This document shows positions 37,429 to 46,130 of a DNA stretch of 64,000 bases, in pieces. This DNA is from Streptomyces iranensis (GTDB taxonomy: Bacteria > Actinomycetota > Actinomycetes > Streptomycetales > Streptomycetaceae): positions 434,001 through 498,000 of the forward strand of contig NZ_JAGGLR010000001.1 of assembly GCF_017874715.1 (NCBI RefSeq), given 5' to 3'. Position 1 is the stretch's first letter; each line of letters begins with the position of its first letter. Made by a program: the position numbers and the translations under genes. A model generated the notes under the pieces. The model was not told the origin of the DNA and did no database searches. It was given only the letters and a program-made list of their open reading frames with translations.

Positions 37429-38706
37429 CTACTTCCAGTCGCCCTTGAGGAGCTTGCGGTACGCGTCTCCGACCGCGCCGGCGGCCTTCTCCGGCGAGGT
37501 CTTGCCGGTGAGGACGCCCGGGAACTGCACCAGGATCGCCTGGAAGAGGCTGTTGCCCTCGGGGATCCAGGGGCGCTCGACGGCCTTGTCGACAGCGGCC
37601 TTGAAGAACTTCACATTGGGGTTCGCCGCGACCGTCTTGTTGGAGTAGACGGAGGTGCGGGTGGGCAGCAGGGAGAGCTTCTCGGTGGTCTTGGCCTGCA
37701 CCTCGGCCGAGCTCATGTACTGCGCGAAGGCATAGGAGGCGTCGAGGTTCTTCGATCCGGCGTAGACGGTGAGGTTCTGGCCGCCCTGCGGGGCGCCCTG
37801 GCCCTTGCTGCCGGCCGGGACCGGGACCACCCCGAGGTTGGACTTGTCCTTGAACGCCTTGCCCGCCAGGGTGTCCTCGATCGCCCACGGCCCGTTGATC
37901 GTCATCGCGACGTCGCCGTTCTTGATGGCGTTCTGCATGTTGTCCCAGCCGTCGGTGGCGTCGGTCTCCGCCGCCTTGGAGGTGACCAGGTCGCGGGCGG
38001 CCGCGAACGCCTTGATGCCGGGCTCGTCGTCGATGGTGACCTTCTTGGCCCCGGTGTCGAGGAGGTCGCCGCCCTCGCCGTAGATGAAGGGCAGGTACCA
38101 GTAGGCGTCGTCGCCGCGCAGATAGAGGCCGGTCTTGCCGGTCTTCTCCTTGATCTTCTTGGCGGCGGCCTTGAGCTCGGTCCAGTCCTTGGGCGGCTGG
38201 ACCCCGGCGTCCTTCAGCATCTTCTTGTTGTAGAAGAGGCCGAGGGTGTCGATGACCTGCGGTACGGCGTAGGTCTTGCCCTTGAACCTGGCCCCTGCGA
38301 GTGCCTTGGGCAGATAGTCGGACTGGTCGGCGAGGGCGGGGGTGCCGTCCAGCGGGGCGAGATAGCCGATGTTGGCCAGATCCTGGGTCCAGGCCACCTC
38401 GGTGCGCAGCACATCGGGCGCGCCGGAGCCGCCGGAGCCGGCGGCGTTCTTGAACTTGGCCAGTGCGTCGCCGAAGGGCACATTGACGTAGTTGACCTTG
38501 ACGTCGGGGTGCTTCTTCTCGAAGCCCAGGGCGAGCTCCTTGTACGTGCCCTTCTCCGCGTCGTTCGACGTGTCCCAGTACGTCACGGTGCCGGAGAGAT
38601 GGCCGCCGGACTTCTTGTCGCCGCTGCCGCCGTCGTCACCGCCGCACGCCGTCGCCGCGAGCGCCATGGCCGCGACGAGTGCGGTGGCCGCTATGCCACG
38701 TCGCAT
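37429..38706 (-). CDS. malE: Maltodextrin-binding lipoprotein MalE
   Basis: Extracellular solute-binding protein (family 1) of 425 residues. The signal RRGIAATALVAAMAL ends in a lipobox LAATAC, so it is anchored by a lipid-modified Cys. Conserved features are GTVTYWDTSNDAEKGTYKEL, YAVPQVIDTLGLFYNKKML and MTINGPWAIEDTL. ATG 38706 has GGAGGAG upstream. The predicted -10 TACGTT lies about 50 bp upstream behind TTGC/GCAAG boxes shared with aglA. It supplies maltose and maltodextrins made by the secreted amylase and pullulanase to MalFG. Confidence 0.94.
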   Translation of the reverse strand: MRRGIAATALVAAMALAATACGGDDGGSGDKKSGGHLSGTVTYWDTSNDAEKGTYKELALGFEKKHPDVKVNYVNVPFGDALAKFKNAAGSGGSGAPDVLRTEVAWTQDLANIGYLAPLDGTPALADQSDYLPKALAGARFKGKTYAVPQVIDTLGLFYNKKMLKDAGVQPPKDWTELKAAAKKIKEKTGKTGLYLRGDDAYWYLPFIYGEGGDLLDTGAKKVTIDDEPGIKAFAAARDLVTSKAAETDATDGWDNMQNAIKNGDVAMTINGPWAIEDTLAGKAFKDKSNLGVVPVPAGSKGQGAPQGGQNLTVYAGSKNLDASYAFAQYMSSAEVQAKTTEKLSLLPTRTSVYSNKTVAANPNVKFFKAAVDKAVERPWIPEGNSLFQAILVQFPGVLTGKTSPEKAAGAVGDAYRKLLKGDWK

Positions 38707-38756
38707 CTGAACTCCTCCAAAGCCGGCCGCTCCCTCGCGGCGCCGGGTTGCGGAGG

Positions 38757-38809
38757 AACGTAACAGGGCCGCAAGCCCGCCGAAAGACCTTGCGGCAAAT
38801 TTCTGCAAG
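38757..38809 (-). promoter_or_regulatory. malE promoter and operator boxes
   Basis: Reading toward malE: CTTGC-N11-GCAAG (38789-38809), CTTTCG, TTGC, 8 nt, then -10 TACGTT (complement of 38757-38762). The order and most spacings equal those of the aglA promoter and of the rightward copy at the amylase. Repression by a MalR-type LacI protein is inferred. Confidence 0.7.
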
Positions 38810-38925
38810 GCGCCCGGCATCGTTACGTCCGCGTGTCCCCGCGGTGGCCGCTCCGCTCCCGCTCCGGCGCTTGACATACGCTCACAGCACGACCGGAGCA
38901 CCCTCGAAGGGCACCAGCGAGCCCT

Positions 38926-38963
38926 GCAAGCTCTTCCGCAAGGCATTGCAGAGCTGTTACGTT
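38926..38963 (+). promoter_or_regulatory. aglA promoter and operator boxes
   Basis: GCAAG (38926), CTTCCGCAAG (38933), TTGC (38946) and -10 TACGTT (38958-38963). The A of the aglA start codon is 7 nt after the -10, so transcription probably starts at the ATG itself and the mRNA is leaderless. Confidence 0.7.
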
Positions 38964-38969
38964 CGCGCC

Positions 38970-40640
38970 ATGACCCAGGAGCTCACGACCTCCCTTGCCA
39001 CCGAGCCGGCGCGACCGTCCGAAGGCCACGGATGGTGGCGCGACGCCGTCATCTACCAGGTGTACGTACGCTCCTTCGCCGACAGCGACGGCGACGGGAT
39101 CGGCGATCTACGCGGGGCGCGGGAGCGGCTGCCGCACCTCGCCAGGCTGGGTGTGGACGCCGTCTGGCTGACCCCCTTCTACGCCTCACCGCAGGCCGAC
39201 GGCGGCTACGACGTGGCGGACTACCGCGCCGTGGACCCGCTCTTCGGCACCCTCGGCGACGCCGACGACCTGGTGCGCACCGCCCATGAGCTGGGGCTGA
39301 AGGTGATCGTGGACGTCGTCCCGAACCACAGCTCGGACCAGCACCCGTGGTTCCGCGAGGCGCTCGCCGACCGGCCCGGCGGCGCAGCCCGCGCCCGCTA
39401 CCACTTCCGCCCCGGCCGCGGCGCCCACGGCGAACTGCCCCCGAACGACTGGGAGTCGGTCTTCGGCGGCCCCGCCTGGACCCGTACCACCGAGCCGGAC
39501 GGCACCCCCGGCGAGTGGTATCTGCACCTCTTCGCCCCCCAGCAGCCCGACCTCAACTGGGACTCCCCCGAGGTCCGCGCGGAGTTCGACTCGGTGCTGC
39601 GCTTCTGGCTGGATCTGGGCGTGGACGGCTTCCGTATCGATGTCGCCCACGGCATGGTCAAGGCCGCCGGGCTGCCCGACATCGGCCACACCGAACAGGC
39701 CAAGCTGATCGGCTCCCAGGTGCTGCCGTTCTTCGACCAGGACGGGGTGCACGAGATCCACCGCTCCTGGCGCCGGCTGCTGGACTCCTACCCCGGCGAC
39801 CGGATCGGCGTCGCCGAGGCCTGGGCGCCCACCTCCGAGCGGCTGGCCCTCTACGTACGCCCCGACGAGCTGCACCAGGCGTTCAACTTCCAGTTCCTGA
39901 AGTGCCCGTGGGACGCGGCCGCGATGCGCGAGGTGATCGACGAGTCGCTGGCCGCGACCGGCTCCGTCGGCGCCCCCACCACCTGGGTGCTCTCCAACCA
40001 CGACGTGGTCCGGCACACCACCCGCTACGCCGACGGAGCCGGTGGCGGCCCGGAGCGGGGGCTCGCCCGCGCCCGTGCCGCGGCCCTGCTCATCCTGGCG
40101 CTGCCCGGCTCGGCCTATCTCTACCAGGGCGAGGAGCTGGGCCTCCCCGAGGTGACCGAGCTGCCGGACGAGCTGCGCCAGGACCCGGCCTTCTTCCGCG
40201 CCTCCACCGACGGCCAGGAGGGCCAGGACGGCCAGGACGGCTTCCGCGACGGCTGCCGGGTGCCCCTGCCCTGGACCCGCTCCGGCGACTCCTACGGCTT
40301 CGGCCCCGGCGGCAGCTGGCTGCCCCAGCCGGAGGACTGGGCCGAGCTGTCCGTCGAGGCGCAGACCGGCGACCCCGGCTCCACGCTGGAGCTGTACCGC
40401 GACGCGCTGGCGCTCCGCCGTGAGCTGCCGGGCCTCGGGGACGGCCCGATGAGCTGGCTGGAGGCCCCGGCGGGGGTGCTCGCGCTGTCCCGGCCGGGTC
40501 TGGTGTGCACGCTCAACACGCTCGGGGAGGAGGTCGAACTGCCGGTTCCGGGGCGTGCGCTGCTGTCGTCGGCGCCGCTTGCGTACAAGGCCGGAACCGT
40601 GTGCATTCCGCCTGATTCGTGCGCGTGGTGGGCAATCTGA
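38970..40640 (+). CDS. aglA: Alpha-glucosidase (GH13, oligosaccharide-hydrolysing)
   Basis: Cytosolic GH13 enzyme of 556 residues without a signal peptide; it splits imported maltodextrins to glucose. Catalytic regions are complete: DVVPNHSS near residue 114, nucleophile Asp224 in GFRIDVAHG, acid/base Glu283 in GVAEAWAP and stabiliser Asp345 in VLSNHDVVRH. The opening WWRDAVIYQVYVRSFAD is the usual one of this family. There is no ribosome site, and the -10 lies 7 nt from the ATG, pointing to a leaderless start. A short GQEGQDGQDG repeat occurs near residue 415. It is divergent from malE and 25 bp before the LacI gene. Confidence 0.92.
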   Translation: MTQELTTSLATEPARPSEGHGWWRDAVIYQVYVRSFADSDGDGIGDLRGARERLPHLARLGVDAVWLTPFYASPQADGGYDVADYRAVDPLFGTLGDADDLVRTAHELGLKVIVDVVPNHSSDQHPWFREALADRPGGAARARYHFRPGRGAHGELPPNDWESVFGGPAWTRTTEPDGTPGEWYLHLFAPQQPDLNWDSPEVRAEFDSVLRFWLDLGVDGFRIDVAHGMVKAAGLPDIGHTEQAKLIGSQVLPFFDQDGVHEIHRSWRRLLDSYPGDRIGVAEAWAPTSERLALYVRPDELHQAFNFQFLKCPWDAAAMREVIDESLAATGSVGAPTTWVLSNHDVVRHTTRYADGAGGGPERGLARARAAALLILALPGSAYLYQGEELGLPEVTELPDELRQDPAFFRASTDGQEGQDGQDGFRDGCRVPLPWTRSGDSYGFGPGGSWLPQPEDWAELSVEAQTGDPGSTLELYRDALALRRELPGLGDGPMSWLEAPAGVLALSRPGLVCTLNTLGEEVELPVPGRALLSSAPLAYKAGTVCIPPDSCAWWAI

Positions 40641-40665
40641 CACGCGACCGGTACAGTCCCACTCC

Positions 40666-41715
40666 ATGACCGCACGGCTTGCTGACATCGCAGCCCAGGC
40701 GGGGGTCAGCGAAGCCACCGTCAGCCGCGTCCTCAATGGCAGGCCGGGGGTGGCCGCGGCCACCCGCGAGTCCGTCCTCGCCGCTCTGGACGTCCTCGGC
40801 TATGAGCGGCCGGTGCGGCTGCGGCAGCGCAGCGCCGGACTGGTGGGACTGATCACGCCCGAGCTGGAGAACCCGATCTTCCCCGCGCTCGCCCAGGTCA
40901 TCGGGCAGGCGCTCACCCGGCAGGGCTATACCCCGGTGCTGGCCACCCAGACCCCCGGCGGCTCGACGGAGGACGAGCTGACCGAGATGCTGGTGGACCG
41001 GGGGGTGGCCGGGATCATCTTCGTCTCCGGGCTGCACGCGGACACCTCGGCCGATATGCAGCGCTATGACCAGCTGCGCGGCCAGGGTGTGCCGTTCGTG
41101 CTGGTGGACGGCTACTCGCCGAAGGTGCGGGCGCCGTTCATCTCTCCCGACGACCGGGCGGCGATGGGGCTGGCGGTCACCCATCTGGTCTCGCTCGGGC
41201 ACACCCGGATCGGTCTCGCGCTCGGGCCGAAGCGATTCGTACCCGTACTGCGCAAGATCGAAGGCTTTCAGCAGGCGATGCGGGACCGGCTGGGGCTCTC
41301 CCCGGCCGAGTCCGAGGAGCTGATCCAGCATTCGCTGTACACCCTGGAGGGCGGCCAGGCGGCGGCGACCGCGCTGATCGAGCGGGGCTGTACGGCGGTG
41401 GTGTGCGCGAGCGACATGATGGCGCTGGGTGCCATCCGGGCGGCCCGGCAGCAGGGTCTCGCGGTCCCTCAGGACGTCTCGGTGGTCGGCTTCGACGACT
41501 CCCCGCTGATCGCCTTCACCGATCCGCCGCTGACCACGATCCGTAAACCGGTGCAGTCGATGGGGCAGGCGGCGGTGCGGGCGCTGCTGGAGGAGATCGG
41601 CGGCACCCCGGCGCCGCCCAGCGAGTTCGTCTTCCTGCCCGAACTGGTGGTGCGCGGCTCCACGGCCTCCGCCCACGGCGTGGAGGCGCGGAGCCGGGCG
41701 GCCGGGGGCGGCTGA
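40666..41715 (+). CDS. malR: MalR/Reg1-type LacI regulator
   Basis: 349-residue repressor matching, as I recall it, Streptomyces MalR/Reg1, which represses amylase and maltose genes. The head is RLADIAAQAGVSEATVSRVL, then NGRPGVAAATR; the sugar domain holds VVGFDDSPLIAFTDPPLTTI. ATG 40666 lacks a ribosome site, and a TACAGT hexamer ends 8 nt before it, so it may have its own leaderless transcript besides read-through from aglA. It is a close paralogue of the LacI protein at 34468. A dispersed repeat follows its stop. Confidence 0.9.
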   Translation: MTARLADIAAQAGVSEATVSRVLNGRPGVAAATRESVLAALDVLGYERPVRLRQRSAGLVGLITPELENPIFPALAQVIGQALTRQGYTPVLATQTPGGSTEDELTEMLVDRGVAGIIFVSGLHADTSADMQRYDQLRGQGVPFVLVDGYSPKVRAPFISPDDRAAMGLAVTHLVSLGHTRIGLALGPKRFVPVLRKIEGFQQAMRDRLGLSPAESEELIQHSLYTLEGGQAAATALIERGCTAVVCASDMMALGAIRAARQQGLAVPQDVSVVGFDDSPLIAFTDPPLTTIRKPVQSMGQAAVRALLEEIGGTPAPPSEFVFLPELVVRGSTASAHGVEARSRAAGGG

Positions 41716-41730
41716 GGCCCCGTCCGGGGA

Positions 41731-41950
41731 CCATGGCGCCTGCGGCGGGCTGTTCCCCTACCCGCCCCTTCCCACAACTGGGGCTCCGCCCCAGCCCCCG
41801 ACTTGGGGCTCCGCCCCAGACCCCCGGGGTCCAGGGGCAAAGCCCCACCTCCCAGCCCAAAGCCCCACCCTCCAGCCCCTCCGGCGTTTGAGGAGCGGGG
41901 TCTGGGGCGGAGCCCCAGTTTCGGGAAGGGGCGGGGAGGGGAAAGCCCCC
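41731..41950. repeat. Dispersed intergenic repeat, copy C
   Basis: Starts GCCTGCGGCGGGCTGTTCCC, holds two GGGGCTCCGCCCC modules, CTCCGGCGTTTGAGGAGCGG and CGGAGCCCCAGTTTCGGGAAG, as in copies A, B and D. It occupies most of the 384-bp gap after malR; the remaining 150 bp has no recognisable element except the next gene's upstream region. Confidence 0.85.
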
Positions 41951-42099
41951 GTCCCGGGGCCTCGTCCAGCGGCCCGACACCCAGTGGACGTATAGGGGCA
42001 TACGCCCCTTGACGGACCCCCCGGACCAGGACATAAGCAACCAAGACCCGATGCCATGGATGATCTGCGGGTGGGCGTCGTCTGGCAGACTGTTGCCCT

Positions 42100-42948
42100 A
42101 TGGGTGGAGCGACGATCAGGACCACGGCAGGCCGAACAGCCACCCCGGCACCCATCGCGGACACCGACGCGGAACGGGCACCGGGCCTCACCCTGATGGA
42201 CCGGTTGCGTACCCCCAGAAGGCCCCGGCTCTGGTTCGAGATCGTCCTCATCGCCGTCAGTTACTGGACCTATTCGCTGATCCGCAACGCCGTCCCGGAG
42301 CAGCGGCCGGAGGCGCTGCGCAACGCGAGCTGGATCTGGGAGTGGGAGCACCGGTTCGGAATGGCCTTCGAACGGGGTGTCAACCATGCGTTCGACTCGG
42401 TCAGCTGGCTGATCGTGGGCATGAACTACTACTACGCCACGCTCCACTTCATCGTGACGCTCAGCGTGCTGGTGTGGCTCTACCACTGGCATCCGGGCCG
42501 CTACGCCGCCACCCGGCTGGCGCTCTTCGCGACCACGGGCGTGGCCCTGCTCGGCTACTACTTCTTCCCGCTGGCCCCGCCCCGGCTGATGAGCGGCGGC
42601 CACTTCATCGACACCGTGGTGGTGCACAACACCTGGGGCTCGATGGCCTCGGGAAACCTCGCCGATATGTCGAACCAGTACGCGGCGATGCCCTCGATGC
42701 ACATCGGCTGGTCGCTGTGGTGCGGTCTGACCATCGCGACGCTGGCGCGCCCGGTGTGGGTGAAGGCGCTAGGGCTGCTCTACCCCTCGGCCACGCTGCT
42801 GGTGATCGTCGCCACCGCCAACCACTTCTGGATGGACGCGGTCGGCGGGGTCGTCTGTCTCTCCTTCGGCTTCGTGCTGTCGTGCGCGTGGTACGGCTCG
42901 CTGCCGTACCGGCTGCCGAAGCAGGTGGCCGTGATCTGCACGGCTTGA
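42100..42948 (+). CDS. PAP2-superfamily membrane phosphatase/transferase (AUR1-like)
   Basis: 282-residue protein with about six membrane helices. The acid-phosphatase-type motifs are present in the AUR1/inositol-phosphoceramide-synthase layout: PLAPPRL, then MPSMHIGWSLW with the catalytic His, and ANHFWMDAVGG with the second His-Asp pair. Such enzymes transfer or remove phosphate groups of membrane lipids. The N-terminus (45 residues) is polar. There is no ribosome site before ATG 42100, and CAGACT ends 8 nt upstream, so a leaderless transcript is possible. The actual lipid substrate is unknown. Confidence 0.82.
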   Translation: MGGATIRTTAGRTATPAPIADTDAERAPGLTLMDRLRTPRRPRLWFEIVLIAVSYWTYSLIRNAVPEQRPEALRNASWIWEWEHRFGMAFERGVNHAFDSVSWLIVGMNYYYATLHFIVTLSVLVWLYHWHPGRYAATRLALFATTGVALLGYYFFPLAPPRLMSGGHFIDTVVVHNTWGSMASGNLADMSNQYAAMPSMHIGWSLWCGLTIATLARPVWVKALGLLYPSATLLVIVATANHFWMDAVGGVVCLSFGFVLSCAWYGSLPYRLPKQVAVICTA

Positions 42949-43090
42949 TCGTCCCCGGCGGAGCCGCCATTCTCTGTTCCGCAAGGTCGACATGAGTTCA
43001 CATGCCGACATGGTTCAGGGGCTCCATGTGTCGCGCTGATTCGACGCGGAAAGAGCACGATGAGCGTGACGAAAGGGACCACCGGTCACC

Positions 43091-44011
43091 GTGCACACCG
43101 CCGACGCCGCCACCGCTACCGCTGCCGCTGCCGCTTCCCCGGTATCCACTTCCGTATCCGCCTCCGAGTCCCCGGGCGCGCTGCTCCCCCGGCCCCGTAC
43201 CGCCGGGCGGCCCCGCTTCCCGCTGGTGGCCACCGACCTCGACGGCACCCTGCTGGGCGGGGATCTGACGGTCTCGCCGCGCAACCGTGAGGCGCTCGCC
43301 CTGGTCCGGGCCGCCGGGGCGCGGCACGTGGTGGTCACCGGGCGCCCGGCCGCGTCCTGCCGGAAGTTCCTGGTGGCGATCGGCTACCGGGGGCTCGCGG
43401 TGTGCGGACAGGGCGCGCAGTTGTACGACGCCTCCGCGGACCGGCTGCTGGTCTCGGCGTCGCTGGACCGGGAGCTGGCCCGGTCGGTGGTGGAGCGCAC
43501 CGAGGAGGCGCTGGACGCGGGGCCGCTGGAACTCGCCGTGGTGACCGCGGCGCCCGAGAACCGCTTCGTCGTCACCTCCCGCTTCACCGATCGGATGCGC
43601 CCGGAGTGGGGTCTGGCCGAGCGGGAGGAGCTGTGGGCGGCACCGATCGAGAAGGTGCTGATGCGCCATCGGACGGTGGCGGACGGGCTGGTCGCGGCGG
43701 CCGCGGAGCGGGCGGGCGCGGACGAGGTGGCGGTGACCCACTCCGAGAAGGGCATGATCGAGGTGCTCCCCGCCGGGACGGACAAGTCGGTGGGGCTCCA
43801 ACTGGCCGCCGACCGCATGGGGTTCACCCCCGCCGAGACGATCGCGTTCGGCGACATGCCCAATGACATCCCGCTGCTGGGCTGGGCCGGATACGGGGTC
43901 GCGATGGGCAACGCCCACCCGGATCTGAAGGCGATGGCCGACGAGGTGGCGCCGGCCAACGAGGACGACGGGGTCGCGGTGGTGCTGGAACCGCTGTTCG
44001 CCCACCCTTGA
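43091..44011 (+). CDS. HAD-superfamily hydrolase, Cof type
   Basis: 306-residue phosphatase of the HAD IIB (Cof/YbiV) class. Motif I is VATDLDGTLLGGD near residue 46, motif II VVVTGRPA near 80, and motif IV GDMPNDIPLLGWAGYGVAMGN near 255-275. A cap domain lies between about residues 95 and 200. The first 40 residues are low-complexity Ala/Thr/Ser. GTG 43091 is the only reasonable start giving the whole domain, but a start further in, before RPRFPLVATD, cannot be excluded. It dephosphorylates small sugar phosphates or similar compounds. Confidence 0.87.
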   Translation: MHTADAATATAAAAASPVSTSVSASESPGALLPRPRTAGRPRFPLVATDLDGTLLGGDLTVSPRNREALALVRAAGARHVVVTGRPAASCRKFLVAIGYRGLAVCGQGAQLYDASADRLLVSASLDRELARSVVERTEEALDAGPLELAVVTAAPENRFVVTSRFTDRMRPEWGLAEREELWAAPIEKVLMRHRTVADGLVAAAAERAGADEVAVTHSEKGMIEVLPAGTDKSVGLQLAADRMGFTPAETIAFGDMPNDIPLLGWAGYGVAMGNAHPDLKAMADEVAPANEDDGVAVVLEPLFAHP

Positions 44012-44060
44012 GCGGCCCTCGTACCGCACTCGCGGTGACCTCGAGCAGCCCGTCACGCCC

Positions 44061-44089
44061 TTGACTGGATTTACACAACTAAACAAAAT
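44061..44089 (+). promoter_or_regulatory. Sigma70-type promoter of the PLP-enzyme gene
   Basis: TTGACT (44061-44066), 17-nt spacer, CAAAAT (44084-44089). The stretch is unusually AT-rich. The predicted start of transcription, 7-8 nt after the -10, coincides with GTG 44097. Confidence 0.75.
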
Positions 44090-44096
44090 ATCCAAG

Positions 44097-45257
44097 GTGC
44101 GAGCTGAACCAGGATCCGAACCCCGCTACGTCGACGAGCGCTCCGGCGCCACTTACCCGATCGAAGACCCTCGCTGGTGCGGCGATGACGGGGCTCCCCT
44201 CACCGTCTCCGCACTGCCCGGCATCACCCGCGAGCAGGTGGACACCGGGGCCCGGTCACTGTGGCGCTACCGAGCGGCCCTCCCGGTGCGCATCGACGCC
44301 CCGGTGTCACTGGGAGAAGGGTGCACCCCGCTGGTCGAGAAGAGCTGGGGGGAGGATCGGATTCTCTTCAAGCTGGAGTGGTTCAGCCCCACCGGCAGCT
44401 TCAAGGACCGCGGCACCAGCGTGATGATCTCGCTCCTCGCCCAGCGGGGCGTACGGGAGGTCATCGAGGACAGCTCCGGCAACGGCGGGGCCTCCGTCTC
44501 CGCGTACTGCGCCGCCGCCGGCATCCGGGCCCGGATCCTCGCCCCCGCCACCACCTCCCCCGCGAAGGTCCTCCAGAGCCGGGCCTACGGCGCCAAGGTG
44601 CAGCTGGTGCCGGGCGACCGGGACGCCACCGCAGCGGAGGCGCTGCGCCAGTCGGCCCACACGTACTACGCCAGCCACAACTGGCACCCCTTCTTCCTCC
44701 AGGGCACCAAGACCCTGGCGTACGAGCTGTGGGAGGACCTGGGCTTCACCGCACCGGACGCCGTGGTGACCGTGGCGGGCGCGGGCAGCACCGTACTCGG
44801 CTGCGACCTCGGCTTCTCCGAACTGCTCGCCGCGGGCCAGATCGCCCGCCGCCCCCGGCTGCTGGTGGCCCAGCCCGCCCACTGCGCCCCGCTGCACGCC
44901 GCGTTCCGCGCGGGCACCGAGACGCCCGTGCCGTTCGACCACGCCCCGACCATCGCCGAGGGCACGGCCATCCGCGAACCCGTCCGTTTCCCCGAGGTGC
45001 TGCGCGCCATCCGCCGCTCGGACGGCGACATGGCGGCCATCCCGGAGGACGCGATCGCCGCGGCGGTCCGCCGACTGGCCGCGATGGGGCTGTACGCGGA
45101 GCCGACCAGCGCGACGGCGGCCGCGGCGATCGAGGTCTTCCGGGCCCGGGGCGCGATCCGCCCCGGTGAGACCACGGTGGTGCTGCTGACCGGTTCGGGT
45201 CTGAAGGCGACGCCGACGATGACGGAGCTCTTCGCGCCCGAGGCCGATGAGCGATGA
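44097..45257 (+). CDS. PLP-dependent enzyme, threonine-synthase-like fold
   Basis: 386-residue fold-type II pyridoxal-phosphate enzyme. The PLP lysine is in SPTGSFKDRGTSVM near residue 103; the substrate loop DSSGNGGASVSAYCA and the phosphate-binding VAGAGSTVLG follow. Layout matches threonine synthase and diaminopropionate/serine dehydratase relatives. A longer in-frame start at TTG 44061 would be the -35 box of the promoter itself; GTG 44097 at the predicted transcription start is preferred, making the mRNA leaderless. Its stop overlaps the YheO-type regulator (ATGA). The exact reaction cannot be stated. Confidence 0.85.
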   Translation: MRAEPGSEPRYVDERSGATYPIEDPRWCGDDGAPLTVSALPGITREQVDTGARSLWRYRAALPVRIDAPVSLGEGCTPLVEKSWGEDRILFKLEWFSPTGSFKDRGTSVMISLLAQRGVREVIEDSSGNGGASVSAYCAAAGIRARILAPATTSPAKVLQSRAYGAKVQLVPGDRDATAAEALRQSAHTYYASHNWHPFFLQGTKTLAYELWEDLGFTAPDAVVTVAGAGSTVLGCDLGFSELLAAGQIARRPRLLVAQPAHCAPLHAAFRAGTETPVPFDHAPTIAEGTAIREPVRFPEVLRAIRRSDGDMAAIPEDAIAAAVRRLAAMGLYAEPTSATAAAAIEVFRARGAIRPGETTVVLLTGSGLKATPTMTELFAPEADER

Positions 45258-45913
45258 CCGAGGAGAAGCACCAGGAGACGTCGGGAAGGCCCGAGGACGA
45301 GCTGCTGCTCCGCGAGGCCGAGAAGATCGTGGTCGGCCTCGGCCGGATGTTCCCCGGGCTGTGCGAGGTGGTCCTCCACGATCTGCGCAACCGCGACCAG
45401 TCCATCCGCGCCATCGAGAGCAATCTCTCCGGCCGGACGGTGGGCCAGCCCGCCACCGAGCTGGGCCTGGCCCGGATGCGGGACCCCGGCTTCCCCGACA
45501 TCGTCCAGAACTACGCCAACCGCTTCCCGGACGGCCGCCCGGCGAAGAGCACCTCGATCGGCATCAAGAACAGCGCGGGCCAGTACGTCGCCGCCATCTG
45601 CCTCAACCTGGACGTCTCCCTCTTCGCGAGCGTGGCCCGCAGCCTCAACAACCTCGTCCGGACCGATGAGCAGGAGCAGCCGCTCACCGAAACCCTCCGC
45701 GCCCGCACCGCCGCGGAGCTGCGCACCGTCATCGAGGAATTCGCCGCCGCCCGCGGCCAGACCCCGCGCAGCCTGGGCACCCCCGCCAAGAAGGAACTCG
45801 TCCGCACCCTCAAGACCAGCGGCTACCTCCAGGTGAAGCACTCCGTCCAGGTGGTCACCGAACTGCTGGGGGTCTCCCGCGCCACGGTCTACAACTACCT
45901 GCGCTCGCCCTGA
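45254..45913 (+). CDS. YheO/DauR-type PAS-HTH regulator
   Basis: 219-residue DNA-binding protein. Residues 20-135 are a YheO-like PAS domain (GLCEVVLHDLRN, STSIGIKNSAGQYVAAICLN); the C-terminus is the matching HTH (KKELVRTLKTSGYLQVKHSV, then LLGVSRATVYNYL). The family member DauR controls D-arginine catabolism. Translational coupling to a PLP enzyme fits a regulator that senses the amino acid handled by that enzyme. No ribosome site beyond the coupled ATGA. Confidence 0.87.
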   Translation: MTEEKHQETSGRPEDELLLREAEKIVVGLGRMFPGLCEVVLHDLRNRDQSIRAIESNLSGRTVGQPATELGLARMRDPGFPDIVQNYANRFPDGRPAKSTSIGIKNSAGQYVAAICLNLDVSLFASVARSLNNLVRTDEQEQPLTETLRARTAAELRTVIEEFAAARGQTPRSLGTPAKKELVRTLKTSGYLQVKHSVQVVTELLGVSRATVYNYLRSP

Positions 45914-46130
45914 GCGCTGTCCGGTAAAAGACCTCGGTGCGTGCCCAATCATCCCGACGACGACGGCCCCGGCCTCTCACCGATCCAGTGCGGCGCAATC
46001 CTGCCCCGCCTGCGGGAGATCGCCGATCAGCCTCAAGAGGGAAGCACCGACCCGCTCCTCCAACGGCACATCGACGACGCCCGCCAGTTGGTGGTCGTCC
46101 TGCGGCTCTGCGCCGAGAAGGACGTCGACC

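Noticed and set aside
34468..41715. A natural-product gene cluster around the ABM monooxygenase and dehydrogenase
   Set aside because: No synthase, tailoring set or resistance gene accompanies them; the neighbours are sugar uptake and regulators.
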